From positions 124,001 to 188,000 of the forward strand of contig DDFH01000003.1 of assembly GCA_002337085.1 (NCBI GenBank): a stretch of DNA of 64,000 bases, given 5' to 3'. This document shows, piece by piece, positions 8,121 through 16,150 of the stretch (position 1 is the stretch's first letter; every line of letters starts with the position of its first letter). The position numbers were made by a program, and so were the translations under genes. The DNA is from Hyphomonadaceae bacterium UBA1933 (GTDB taxonomy: Bacteria; Pseudomonadota; Alphaproteobacteria; Caulobacterales; Aquidulcibacteraceae). The notes under the pieces were generated by a model, which saw only the letters and a program-made list of their open reading frames with translations, did not search any database and was not told the origin of the DNA.

Positions 8121-8990
8121 ATGAAAAAAGTGGTTTTTACGTCTGTTATTGCTTTGTCTTTAATTGCGGGTTCGGCTTTTGCAGGCCCACGCCCGCAGAT
8201 TCTTGATATTCGCGGTTTTGTTGGCGTGCTGGAATATCGAACTTCGGGGCATGATGAATTATCACTTGAAATCAAGCAGGGGCGTAAAATTCGCGCCAAT
8301 GCAATTGCTTTTTCAAAAGGTATGCTTGTCACATCTGATGTTGGTCGTATCAATAATATCTCATGCGAGAAGCGCGGCAATGAACAAGTTTTGAAAATTA
8401 ATGGTCAAAAATACTACCCAGAAGATTTACCAAAAATCATTGCCAAAGGCTCTGATCGTGATGGACTTCGCATAAAAAATAGCGAAATTTCTGTGCGTGC
8501 CGGTGATATTGGTGGTGCAGCCATAGAAGTAAGTGGTTGCGGTGACATTATAATTGGCAATGTTAAAAATAGCCTTGAACTTAATGGAAGTGGTTCTGGC
8601 GATTTTATGGCACGTGATATTGGCAAAGATGCACTTGTTGATATCTCTGGCTCTGGTGATGTGAAACTTGGACGGGTTGGCAATCTTTTAAACCTTAATA
8701 TTTCTGGCTCTGGCAATAGTGAAGTTGGCGATATCCAAGGGCATGCCAATGTTGATGTTTCTGGCTCTGGCAATGTTGAAATAGCCTCTGCAAAAGATTT
8801 ACAATTACAAGCTTCTGGCTCTGGTGATATAAAGATAAAAGGTGGCAAGGGTTCAATTAATGCGCGCTTATCTGGTTCTGGCGATATTGAATATAAAGGA
8901 ACTGCGGTAAATCCGGTTGTGCGCTCTTATGGCTCTGGCGAAGTTAAAATCAATAATATTTCCGGCGCTTCTGATATCAGAAATAATTAA
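8121..8990 (+). CDS. Secreted DUF2807 (GIN-domain) protein
   Basis: Exported protein of unknown function. It opens with a Sec signal peptide (MKKVVFTSVIALSLIAGSAFA, cleavage near residue 21) and is then dominated by repeated SGSGD/N segments spaced about 20 residues apart (from about residue 150 to 270: NGSGSGDF, SGSGDVKL, SGSGNSEV, SGSGNVEI, SGSGDIKI, SGSGDIEY, YGSGEVKI). This is the signature of DUF2807/GIN adhesin-like heads, which form right-handed beta-helices. It has 289 residues and begins 8 bases after phoD, so it probably shares the phosphate-regulated transcript. Whether it acts on the surface or in the periplasm cannot be told; no outer-membrane anchor is visible. Confidence 0.8.
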   Translation: MKKVVFTSVIALSLIAGSAFAGPRPQILDIRGFVGVLEYRTSGHDELSLEIKQGRKIRANAIAFSKGMLVTSDVGRINNISCEKRGNEQVLKINGQKYYPEDLPKIIAKGSDRDGLRIKNSEISVRAGDIGGAAIEVSGCGDIIIGNVKNSLELNGSGSGDFMARDIGKDALVDISGSGDVKLGRVGNLLNLNISGSGNSEVGDIQGHANVDVSGSGNVEIASAKDLQLQASGSGDIKIKGGKGSINARLSGSGDIEYKGTAVNPVVRSYGSGEVKINNISGASDIRNN

Positions 8991-9002
8991 TTCGAGGATA
9001 AA

Positions 9003-10013
9003 TTGAGCAATAAAATCCGCATCCCCGCAGAGTGGGAAGAACACCGCGCTATCTGGACTTGTTGGCCTTCTGATAAAGAATTATGGCTTGAAGATATTGA
9101 ACCAGCACGCGCCGAAATTGCGGCCATGATAAAGGCACTTATTACACCGCATAATGGTAAGTTTGATAAGGTTAAACTGCTGGTAAGTGGTGATGAAGCA
9201 TATAAAAGTGCGCGCGCAGCTTTGCCAGATGTTGTCGAGCTTTTTGAAATTCCATTTGGTGATATTTGGTTGCGTGATACTGGTCCAATTTTTGCCAAGG
9301 ATGGCGATAATAATATTGCCCTTTGCTTTGGCTTTAATGGTTGGGGCGGCAAATATGTGCTTGACCATGATGATGAAGTAAATGGCAAACTTGCCAATGC
9401 CGCTTTGGTGCAATCTGAAAATATTGAAATGGTGCTAGAAGGTGGTTCAATTGATGGCAATGGGCAGGGGGTATTCCTAACCACGACCCAATGTTTATTG
9501 AACAAAAACCGTAACCCACAATTATCAAAAGCAGACATCGAAACTTTATTTTTTGAAAACCTTGGCATGACGCAAATGATATGGCTGGGTGATGGCTTGT
9601 TAAATGACCATACTGATGGGCATATTGATAATATTGCACGCTTTGTGAGTGAACGAACAATTATTTGCCAATCACCGGTTGATGATGATCCAAATCAAGA
9701 AGTTTTGGATAAAATCTATAATGATTTATGCGGAGTTCGCGATGAATTTGGCAATGGGTTTGAGGTTGTTCGCGCCCCATCTCCAGGTAAAGTTACCGAT
9801 GAAGACGGCAAAATTATCCCTGCGTCACATATGAATTTTATTATCGGCAACGGTAGCGTGGTAATGCCGCATTATGGAACCCCAAGCGCCGATGCGGCAT
9901 TAAAGGTTTTGGCCGATTGTTTTCCAAATCATAAAATCATTGGCATAAAGGCCGAAGCGGTTTTAACTGGTGGTGGCTCTTTCCATTGCATCACACAACA
10001 AGAACCGCTTTAA
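9003..10013 (+). CDS. aguA: Agmatine deiminase (porphyromonas-type PAD fold)
   Basis: Hydrolyses agmatine to N-carbamoylputrescine and ammonia in the arginine-to-putrescine route. The start is TTG at 9003 behind a GAGGA ribosome-binding site; 336 residues, close to the family's usual 345-370. Family motifs are present: WPSDKELW near the N-terminus, DIWLRDTGPIF, LEGGSIDGNGQG, DGLLNDHTDGHIDN and the catalytic cysteine in GGGSFHCITQQEP (C329). The N-carbamoylputrescine amidase gene (aguB), often adjacent, is not in the window. It starts 12 bases after the DUF2807 gene, so read-through is possible. Confidence 0.93.
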   Translation: MSNKIRIPAEWEEHRAIWTCWPSDKELWLEDIEPARAEIAAMIKALITPHNGKFDKVKLLVSGDEAYKSARAALPDVVELFEIPFGDIWLRDTGPIFAKDGDNNIALCFGFNGWGGKYVLDHDDEVNGKLANAALVQSENIEMVLEGGSIDGNGQGVFLTTTQCLLNKNRNPQLSKADIETLFFENLGMTQMIWLGDGLLNDHTDGHIDNIARFVSERTIICQSPVDDDPNQEVLDKIYNDLCGVRDEFGNGFEVVRAPSPGKVTDEDGKIIPASHMNFIIGNGSVVMPHYGTPSADAALKVLADCFPNHKIIGIKAEAVLTGGGSFHCITQQEPL

Positions 10014-10088
10014 AATCAATAATTAATTATTTTCGATTATTTTTCGCTTGTGATAAGTTAAAAGCGTATTTTTCGAAAGGTGCTGAAA

Positions 10089-10637
10089 ATGATTAGAAGG
10101 CGCGAAATTATTGGTTCTCTGGGGCTTTCGGCATTAGGCCTTTCGTCAATAATGGGTGTGTTATCATCCTGTGCGCGTGATCCGGCGGCGAAATTAATAA
10201 CCAAAATGATGCCGGATATGGATGTTAAGACCATTGATGGCAAAACCATAAATTTTACAAAATTAGGCAAACCAGTAATCGTTCATTTTTTCGGACTTTG
10301 GTGTCCTACTTGTGCCAAGGATGAACCATATTGGCGCGAGGCGATTTTGCATCTAAAAAAATTGGGCATAGAAATTATCGAGGTTCATGTCGGCAAAGTT
10401 CCCAACAGTTTTGGTTCAATCAATGAATGGTATTCAAAATTACCGCCAGAATATAAATTGACCACAATTTATGACGAAGACCGCAAATTAACCGATGCGG
10501 TTGGCATCCCTGGAACACCATCTACCCTTATTTTAAATGATAAAGGGAAAATTCTGGATCATGCGTGGGCATTCAAATCTAGCCGAACAGCAAGATTATT
10601 TTCCCGCAAAGTGATGGATATTTTAAAATTATATTGA
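10089..10637 (+). CDS. TlpA/ResA-like thioredoxin-fold lipoprotein, Tat-type signal
   Basis: Periplasmic thiol-disulfide exchange protein of the TlpA/ResA type. Start chosen at ATG 10089, 8 bases after an AAAGG site; GTG at 10080 is an alternative adding three residues. The N-terminus IRRREIIGSLGL followed by a hydrophobic stretch and VLSSC is a twin-arginine-like signal with a lipobox, predicting a lipid-anchored protein. The active site is FFGLWCPTC and the cis-proline loop is GIPGTPSTLIL. A paralogue with the same layout starts 66 bases downstream of the stop. The redox partner is unknown. Confidence 0.82.
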   Translation: MIRRREIIGSLGLSALGLSSIMGVLSSCARDPAAKLITKMMPDMDVKTIDGKTINFTKLGKPVIVHFFGLWCPTCAKDEPYWREAILHLKKLGIEIIEVHVGKVPNSFGSINEWYSKLPPEYKLTTIYDEDRKLTDAVGIPGTPSTLILNDKGKILDHAWAFKSSRTARLFSRKVMDILKLY

Positions 10638-10703
10638 TGTTTCATGTCTTGAAATATTAAGAATATTTTCCTATTTAGAAAGTAGGAATTTAAAGGATTA
10701 AAA

Positions 10704-11270
10704 ATGACCCAAAATTCAAGCAAATTATCGCGCCGTAACGTTTTGGCGGCGGGCGCTGTTTTACCTTTACTCGCTGCTGGTACTGCATTGGCAGGCGACA
10801 GACCAACGACTTTTGCGGGCGTTGGCAAAAAAGCTCCTGCATTCACTGCCCCAATGCGCGGTGGTGGCACTTTTAGCAATAAGAATTTTGCTGGAAAAGT
10901 GACGATTGTTGAATTTTTTGGTCTTTGGTGTCCTGATTGTATGGCTGATGCCCCAAATGTTGCCGAGCTTGCGGGGCTTGTTCGTGCGACCCCTGGCGTA
11001 CAATTTGTAGCGGTTCATACCCGTGGTCGTTATGGTCGCTGGGGCAGCCTTGATAATTTCTTTAAAGAAAAAGGCTATTCATATCCGGTCGCAATTGATG
11101 ACGATTCCGCAGTTTATAAAGCATTTGGAATTCAATGGGTTCCATCATATCTTATAATTGATGCAAATGGGGTTGTCCGTGACTTTACTACTGACCTTGG
11201 GGTTAGTGGTTTGGGTGCAAAAGGACTTTTGGCGCGCGCTTTGAAATTTAAACAGCGTAAATCAAAATAA
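10704..11270 (+). CDS. TlpA-like thioredoxin-fold protein, Tat-exported
   Basis: Second periplasmic thioredoxin-like protein, 188 residues. SRRNVLAAG at about residues 9-17, a hydrophobic segment and TALAGD give a Tat signal with an AxA-type cleavage site and no lipobox, so this copy should be soluble. The active site is FFGLWCPDC and the cis-proline loop is GIQWVPSYLII. The WCPxC active sites and surrounding FFGLW match the upstream gene, so the pair looks like an old tandem duplication that diverged in anchoring (lipoprotein versus soluble). Specific substrates cannot be assigned. Confidence 0.82.
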   Translation: MTQNSSKLSRRNVLAAGAVLPLLAAGTALAGDRPTTFAGVGKKAPAFTAPMRGGGTFSNKNFAGKVTIVEFFGLWCPDCMADAPNVAELAGLVRATPGVQFVAVHTRGRYGRWGSLDNFFKEKGYSYPVAIDDDSAVYKAFGIQWVPSYLIIDANGVVRDFTTDLGVSGLGAKGLLARALKFKQRKSK

Positions 11271-11322
11271 AGTCACATTTATAATTATAAACGCAAATTA
11301 CCGGGACAATCAGGGGTATATT

Positions 11323-11949
11323 TTGTCAACTCATCATGTAAAAACCTCAGTTCTTTTAAATGAGCTGAAAGAATCGTTTCAAGGTGACGTTGAAATTACC
11401 GTGAGTGAAGTTCTCCGTAGGCTTGATGGGCGCGCTTTTGGTTTGTTGCTTTTTATTCTTGCTGCACCAAATTGCATTCCCAATATACCCGGTATTTCAA
11501 CAATTTTCGGGACTTTGTTAATTGCGCCTGCATTACAAATGATATTTGGCGCGGGGCAAATCTGGCTTCCAAAAAAAGTTAGTGAATATAAAATTGAGCC
11601 TACAAGTTTTCGTAACACAATTATAAAAACCGTACCAATTCTTGAGAAAATTGAAAAATGGATAAAGCCAAGACTTGAATTTTTGACCGAAAAACCAATT
11701 TCGATTTTTCTGGGAATTCAGGTTTTGATTTTGGCGGTAATTTTGCTTTTGCCTATTCCATTTGCCAACTTTGTTCCTGGCCTAAGTATTGCATTTCTTG
11801 CACTAGGCTTGTTGCAGCGTGACGGCGTTTTGATAATTATTTCTTTTTTATTGTTTTTATTAAGCTTCTTCTTCACTTATATCGGCGTTGTTGCAGGCGT
11901 CGCGGCTTTAAAAGGGGTCTATAACGCGATTTTTGGCATTTTAAGCTAA
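11323..11949 (+). CDS. ExoD-family membrane protein
   Basis: Inner-membrane protein of the ExoD family, named from a rhizobial gene linked to exopolysaccharide synthesis; its molecular role is not established. It has 208 residues with a TTG start at 11323 behind an AGGGG site. The N-terminal soluble part contains the family stretch LRRLDGRAFGLLLFILAAPNCIPNIPG, and several hydrophobic helices follow (FGTLLIAPALQMIFG, IFLGIQVLILAVILLLPIPF, FVPGLSIAFLALGLL, LIIISFLLFLLSFFFTYIGVVAG). It stands alone between the thioredoxin-like pair and proA, with no exopolysaccharide genes nearby. Confidence 0.8.
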   Translation: MSTHHVKTSVLLNELKESFQGDVEITVSEVLRRLDGRAFGLLLFILAAPNCIPNIPGISTIFGTLLIAPALQMIFGAGQIWLPKKVSEYKIEPTSFRNTIIKTVPILEKIEKWIKPRLEFLTEKPISIFLGIQVLILAVILLLPIPFANFVPGLSIAFLALGLLQRDGVLIIISFLLFLLSFFFTYIGVVAGVAALKGVYNAIFGILS

Positions 11950-12021
11950 ACTTTTGCGCCCCCATTAATTGCAAATATATTTAGATGGCTTTATACGAAG
12001 ATATAAACTTCGGCAGGCAAA

Positions 12022-13314
12022 ATGACGGACACAATTGCAAAACCACAAGCAGATGAACTGAATATTGATGCGCTATCGCTTTCGATGGGGCAACGCGCGA
12101 AAAGTGCCGCCAAAATTCTTGCCGCCAGTAATTGTGAAACCCGCTCAAAAGCGCTTGGTTTAATGGCAAAACATGTTCGTGCCGCCAAAGATGAGATTCT
12201 TGCGGCAAATCGTGATGATGTTACACGTGCAATTGCCGATAAATTAGCGCCGTCAATGATTGATCGCCTAAAACTTGATGAAAACCGGCTTGAAGCAATT
12301 GCCAAAGGTCTTGAAGAAATGTCTGTTCAGGGTGACAATGTTGGCAATGTTATCGAAGAATGGACACGGCCAAACGGTCTTGTAATGCAAAAAGTGCGCA
12401 TTCCAATTGGCACAATTGGCATTATTTATGAAAGCCGCCCAAATGTAACCGCCGATGCGGGTGGTTTATGCGTGCGTTCGGGAAATAGCGTGATTTTACG
12501 CGGTGGTTCAGATGCCTTTAAAAGTTCTACCGCGATTGCAAATGCTTTGCGCGCTGGTCTAAAGGCGGCGGGCTTGCCAGAGGATGCAATTCAATTCGTA
12601 CCAACAACCGACCGCGCAATGGTTGGCGAAATGCTAAAAGGGATGGGCGGCAATATTGATATGATTGTGCCACGTGGTGGTAAATCACTGGTTGAACGTG
12701 TGCAAAATGAAGCAAAAGTTCCCGTGCTTTCACACCTTGATGGTATCAACCATACTTATATTCATAAATCAGCCGATGAGAAAAAGGCGATTGAGGTTAC
12801 GTTAAATGCCAAAATGCGCCGCACCGGAATTTGTGGGGCAACCGAAACCCTGTTAATTGATGCTGAGGTGGCGGGTGAATATTTACCGGAACTTGCGTTT
12901 GCCTTGTCGCAAGGTGGCTGTGAACTGCGGGGATGCCCAAAGGCGCGGACGATTATTCCAATGGGTGTTGCCAATGACGATGATTGGAATACCGAATATC
13001 TTGCACCAATTTTATCGGTAAAAATTGTTGAAGACATTAATGAGGCCATTGCCCATATTGCGGAACATGGCTCTGGTCATACTGATGCGATTATTGCCGA
13101 AGATATGTTGGCGGCAAATAAATTCCTTGCCGAGGTTGATAGTGCAATCGTAATGCACAATACTTCTACGCAATATGCCGATGGGGGGGAGTTTGGCTTT
13201 GGTGGTGAAATTGGTATTGGAACCGGTCGATTGCATGCGCGCGGACCAGTGGGTGCAGAGGGGATTACGACCTATAAATATGTGGTACGTGGCACTGGAC
13301 AGGTGAGACCATAG
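12022..13314 (+). CDS. proA: Glutamate-5-semialdehyde dehydrogenase (gamma-glutamyl phosphate reductase)
   Basis: Second step of proline synthesis: NADPH-dependent reduction of gamma-glutamyl phosphate to glutamate semialdehyde. The 430 residues are normal length. Recognisable segments are IPIGTIGIIYESRPNVTADAG (cofactor side), VPRGGKSLVERVQ, and the catalytic cysteine in RRTGICGATETLL (C271), plus the C-terminal EFGFGGEIGIGTGRLHARGP block. The usual partner gene proB is not adjacent here. nadD starts only 4 bases after the stop, so the two are likely co-transcribed, an arrangement common in alphaproteobacteria. Confidence 0.96.
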   Translation: MTDTIAKPQADELNIDALSLSMGQRAKSAAKILAASNCETRSKALGLMAKHVRAAKDEILAANRDDVTRAIADKLAPSMIDRLKLDENRLEAIAKGLEEMSVQGDNVGNVIEEWTRPNGLVMQKVRIPIGTIGIIYESRPNVTADAGGLCVRSGNSVILRGGSDAFKSSTAIANALRAGLKAAGLPEDAIQFVPTTDRAMVGEMLKGMGGNIDMIVPRGGKSLVERVQNEAKVPVLSHLDGINHTYIHKSADEKKAIEVTLNAKMRRTGICGATETLLIDAEVAGEYLPELAFALSQGGCELRGCPKARTIIPMGVANDDDWNTEYLAPILSVKIVEDINEAIAHIAEHGSGHTDAIIAEDMLAANKFLAEVDSAIVMHNTSTQYADGGEFGFGGEIGIGTGRLHARGPVGAEGITTYKYVVRGTGQVRP

Positions 13315-13318
13315 TTAA

Positions 13319-13915
13319 ATGAAACGAAATTGCCCGCTTGCATACCCGGGACAGAAAATAGGTCTCCTTGGCGGGTCTTTTGACCCTGCGCATGCTGGGC
13401 ATTTGCATGTTGCCGAAACCGCACGCGCACTTTTGGGCTTGGATTTTGTTTGGTGGCTCGTAAGTCCACAAAATCCATTGAAAAAGAATTCATCACCGCT
13501 TGCGGCACGCCTGAAGTCGGTTAAGTCGGTTGTACGTGGTTCAAGAATGGTGGTGACAACCATCGAAAGCGATTTAAAAACCCAATATACATTGGACACT
13601 TTAAAGGCATTAAAACGGCGTTATAAAGGTGTGCATTTTGTATGGCTTATGGGTGGCGATAATCTTGGCGGTTTCGAGCATTGGCGCGGATGGAAAGAAA
13701 TTGTCAATGAAGTGCCAATCTGCGTGGTTTCACGCCCCACCGCAGGGCCAAAAGCAAGATTAGGGCGTATGGCGCGCCATTTTGCCAATTCGCGCTTACC
13801 GCTTAGCAAAGCAAAACTTGTTGCCACCGACCCGCCACCGACCTGGGTTTATATTCCGGCACGCTTTAATCCATTATCTTCAACCGCTTTACGGGCGCAT
13901 GGAAAGAAGGCGTAA
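13319..13915 (+). CDS. nadD: Nicotinate-nucleotide adenylyltransferase
   Basis: Transfers AMP to nicotinate mononucleotide in NAD synthesis. The 198 residues carry the nucleotidyltransferase signature GGSFDPAHAGHLHVAETA near the N-terminus and the family segments WWLVSPQNPLK, FVWLMGGDNL and a C-terminal FNPLSSTALR (ISSTxxR-type motif). It starts 4 bases after proA. The ribosome silencing factor gene rsfS, which often follows nadD, is not found in the next 300 bases. Confidence 0.94.
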   Translation: MKRNCPLAYPGQKIGLLGGSFDPAHAGHLHVAETARALLGLDFVWWLVSPQNPLKKNSSPLAARLKSVKSVVRGSRMVVTTIESDLKTQYTLDTLKALKRRYKGVHFVWLMGGDNLGGFEHWRGWKEIVNEVPICVVSRPTAGPKARLGRMARHFANSRLPLSKAKLVATDPPPTWVYIPARFNPLSSTALRAHGKKA

Positions 13916-14220
13916 GACTTCGATTGATGAGCAAGGGTTCATCGTGCCAAGCTTTGGGCGGCATATTGCATATGTAAACTTATTGGCGTTCAATTAATTA
14001 GTTTCAAAGTTTCTCAAAAATATTTTTCAAAAAAATGCAAGAAAATGATTGCTTTTTGCAGCTGATAAAAATGCTGATTAATATAGGTTTTCTGCAAAAA
14101 GACACATTTTAGTCATAAAATTAACCTTTTGTTTGGTGATTTTAAACCCCCTGTTCACCAAATTGTGGTGAAATGTCAATCACAAGATAAAAAGCCGGAA
14201 GGTGGATTGGGAAATTGGTG
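13916..14220. other. 305-base gap between nadD and the DUF484 gene
   Basis: AT-rich stretch with runs of A and T. I see no reading frame with a ribosome-binding site, no tRNA and no strong terminator. It presumably holds the promoter of the DUF484-xerC pair, but no convincing -35/-10 pair could be picked. Confidence 0.4.
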
Positions 14221-14913
14221 ATGGGACAGTTTGAACAACGTGCGCTTAATGAAGCTATTGTAAATCTTGATGATATTCGGGAATTCATTTTGCGTAATCC
14301 GGATTTTATCCGCAATGATTCAGAAATTTTACACGCGATTGCGGCAAAGCCGGCAAATGGCAATCTCATTAGTTTTGAAGACTTGGCGCGCAACCGTATG
14401 ATGCGTGAAACTTATGAGGCAAAATCGCGTTTTGCCCAAATCGTTGAAACCGCAAGAAATAATTATGAAGCGCAAATGCGTGTCCAAGAGGCGATTATTT
14501 CGGTTTTAGACAGCGAAGATGCCGAAGATTTACAAGATCGCTTATCTGGTCATGTTGCCTTCTCTTTGGCGGCGGATGCGTGCATTTTGGCAATCTCTGA
14601 CACGACTTATGATTCACAAAGCCTTGATAAAATCGGGTCTTTTGTTGAACGCACCGTTCCTGCGGAGCGCCCAGTAAGCCTTGGCGCATTAGACAGACCA
14701 CGCAATTGGTTATATGGCGCGGATGCATCAGACGTCCGTTCAGAAGCTTTGGCACGTTTGCAATTTGGTAAATCAGGACGAATTGGTCTTTTGGCGATTG
14801 CCAGTTCGGACCTTGATTGCTTCCGTGATGATATGGGGCATGAGTTAATTACATTCTTTGCCCGTGTGGTTGAACGCGTCCTTACCCGTCTTGAAGAGCA
14901 GGGTCATATTTAA
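14221..14913 (+). CDS. DUF484 family protein
   Basis: Conserved protein of unknown biochemical role whose gene typically sits beside xerC in proteobacteria, as here. Start placed at ATG 14221 (230 residues) behind a GGGA site; TTG 14215 and GTG 14218 are in-frame alternatives. The N-terminus (IREFILRNPDFIRNDSEIL) matches the family's opening helix, a helical/coiled-coil linker (about 60-95) follows, and then a GAF-like domain (about 100-225, ending ELITFFARVVERVLTRL). xerC begins 17 bases after the stop, indicating co-transcription. Confidence 0.85.
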   Translation: MGQFEQRALNEAIVNLDDIREFILRNPDFIRNDSEILHAIAAKPANGNLISFEDLARNRMMRETYEAKSRFAQIVETARNNYEAQMRVQEAIISVLDSEDAEDLQDRLSGHVAFSLAADACILAISDTTYDSQSLDKIGSFVERTVPAERPVSLGALDRPRNWLYGADASDVRSEALARLQFGKSGRIGLLAIASSDLDCFRDDMGHELITFFARVVERVLTRLEEQGHI

Positions 14914-14930
14914 TTTAAGGCATTGCAATT

Positions 14931-15863
14931 GTGTTAAGCCTGTATGTTGATGAAAATATAAACAATATTATCAATAACTGGCTTGGCTTTTTGTTGGGGC
15001 AAAGACGCTATTCGCCCAAGACTATTGACGCATATCGCCATGATTTTATGGTTTTCGCCAAGTTTTTGGCGAGGCATTTTGCGCAAACTGTAACCCAAAA
15101 AATCCTGATGGAATTAAAGCCGGCGGATTTTCGGTCTTATTTGTCATCATTACGCAATGCAGATACACCGCTTGATAATGCCTCGATTAATCGTGCGATG
15201 GCTGCGGTTAGGTCTTTTTACAAATATTGTGATAAAAAACTTGAATTATCAAATCCACAGATTGCCTTGGTTCGCGGACCAAAAAACAAACCCCGCGCCC
15301 CGCGCCCTTTAAGCCAGAATCAAGCACAAGATTTAATATTTACCGCGCCAGAACTTGCCAAGAATGATTGGATTGCAAAACGTGACACGGCGATACTTTC
15401 TTTATTATATGGTTGTGGCTTACGGATTGCCGAATGTTTGGCATTGAAATTGTCTGATGTGCAAGATGCGCAATATTTACGCATCTTGGGAAAGGGCAAT
15501 AAAGAACGAATCGTTCCTTTGCTTGAAAAAATTCGCCTTGAGATTGATAAATATATTGCCGCCTGTCCGTATAAAATTGCCGCAGATGGTTTTTTGTTTC
15601 TTGGCGAAAAGGGTGAGGTTTTAAATCCCCGTATTGTGCAGCGTTTAATGCAAACTTTGCGTGGTGCGCTTGCTTTACCCTCTACGGCAACACCACATGC
15701 AATGCGGCATTCATTTGCAACGCATTTGCTTGAAAATGGCGGTGATTTACGGTCGATTCAAGAATTATTGGGCCACGCATCTTTAAAAACCACGCAAAAA
15801 TATGCGGCAATAGATTCGGCCATGATGCTGCAAACTTATGCTAAGGCGCACCCACGTGGTTAG
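14931..15863 (+). CDS. xerC: Tyrosine recombinase XerC
   Basis: Site-specific recombinase that resolves chromosome dimers at dif together with XerD. The 310 residues start at GTG 14931. The N-terminal SAM-like DNA-binding domain (about 10-100) contains RYSPKTIDAYRHDF. The catalytic domain has the full set of residues: R165 (GCGLRIAE), K in GKGNKERIVPL, H256 and R259 (HAMRHSF), H282 (LLGHASL) and nucleophile Y291 (TTQKYAA). XerC rather than XerD is chosen from the DUF484 neighbour. It is not flanked by integration sites or phage genes, so a housekeeping role is expected. Confidence 0.88.
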   Translation: MLSLYVDENINNIINNWLGFLLGQRRYSPKTIDAYRHDFMVFAKFLARHFAQTVTQKILMELKPADFRSYLSSLRNADTPLDNASINRAMAAVRSFYKYCDKKLELSNPQIALVRGPKNKPRAPRPLSQNQAQDLIFTAPELAKNDWIAKRDTAILSLLYGCGLRIAECLALKLSDVQDAQYLRILGKGNKERIVPLLEKIRLEIDKYIAACPYKIAADGFLFLGEKGEVLNPRIVQRLMQTLRGALALPSTATPHAMRHSFATHLLENGGDLRSIQELLGHASLKTTQKYAAIDSAMMLQTYAKAHPRG

Positions 15864-16150
15864 TTGTTATTAAAGATAGATATTATTATCCGCGCAATTT
15901 AATATATTATTTATCAATAATTATGCAATTATATTGCGCTGGAGACGCTGCGTTCGGTGAAATTGATTAAAATGCGTTAATAGCTAAAAAAATAATCACA
16001 ACCTGATTAAAAATTATGCTATTATCATCAAGACAGTATTAAAATAACTATATACCTTGAAAATAATGCTGCAAATTTGTCCATTTAAAGTGCATTAAAT
16101 TGCGTGATTGTGCGAAACCAAACGCGCACATAGCATGAGGAGAATGGGCA

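Noticed and set aside
10080..10088. GTG start of the first thioredoxin-like gene
   Set aside because: The GTG is part of the ribosome-binding region; ATG at 10089 has the correct spacing.
13916..14220. tRNA or rsfS gene in the gap after nadD
   Set aside because: No cloverleaf pattern or RsfS-like frame is visible.
14931..15863. Integrase of a mobile element
   Set aside because: DUF484 neighbour, normal XerC length and lack of attachment sites or phage genes point to housekeeping dimer resolution.
15864..16150. sigma-54 promoter for amtB
   Set aside because: No GG-N10-GC element was found at the proper spacing.
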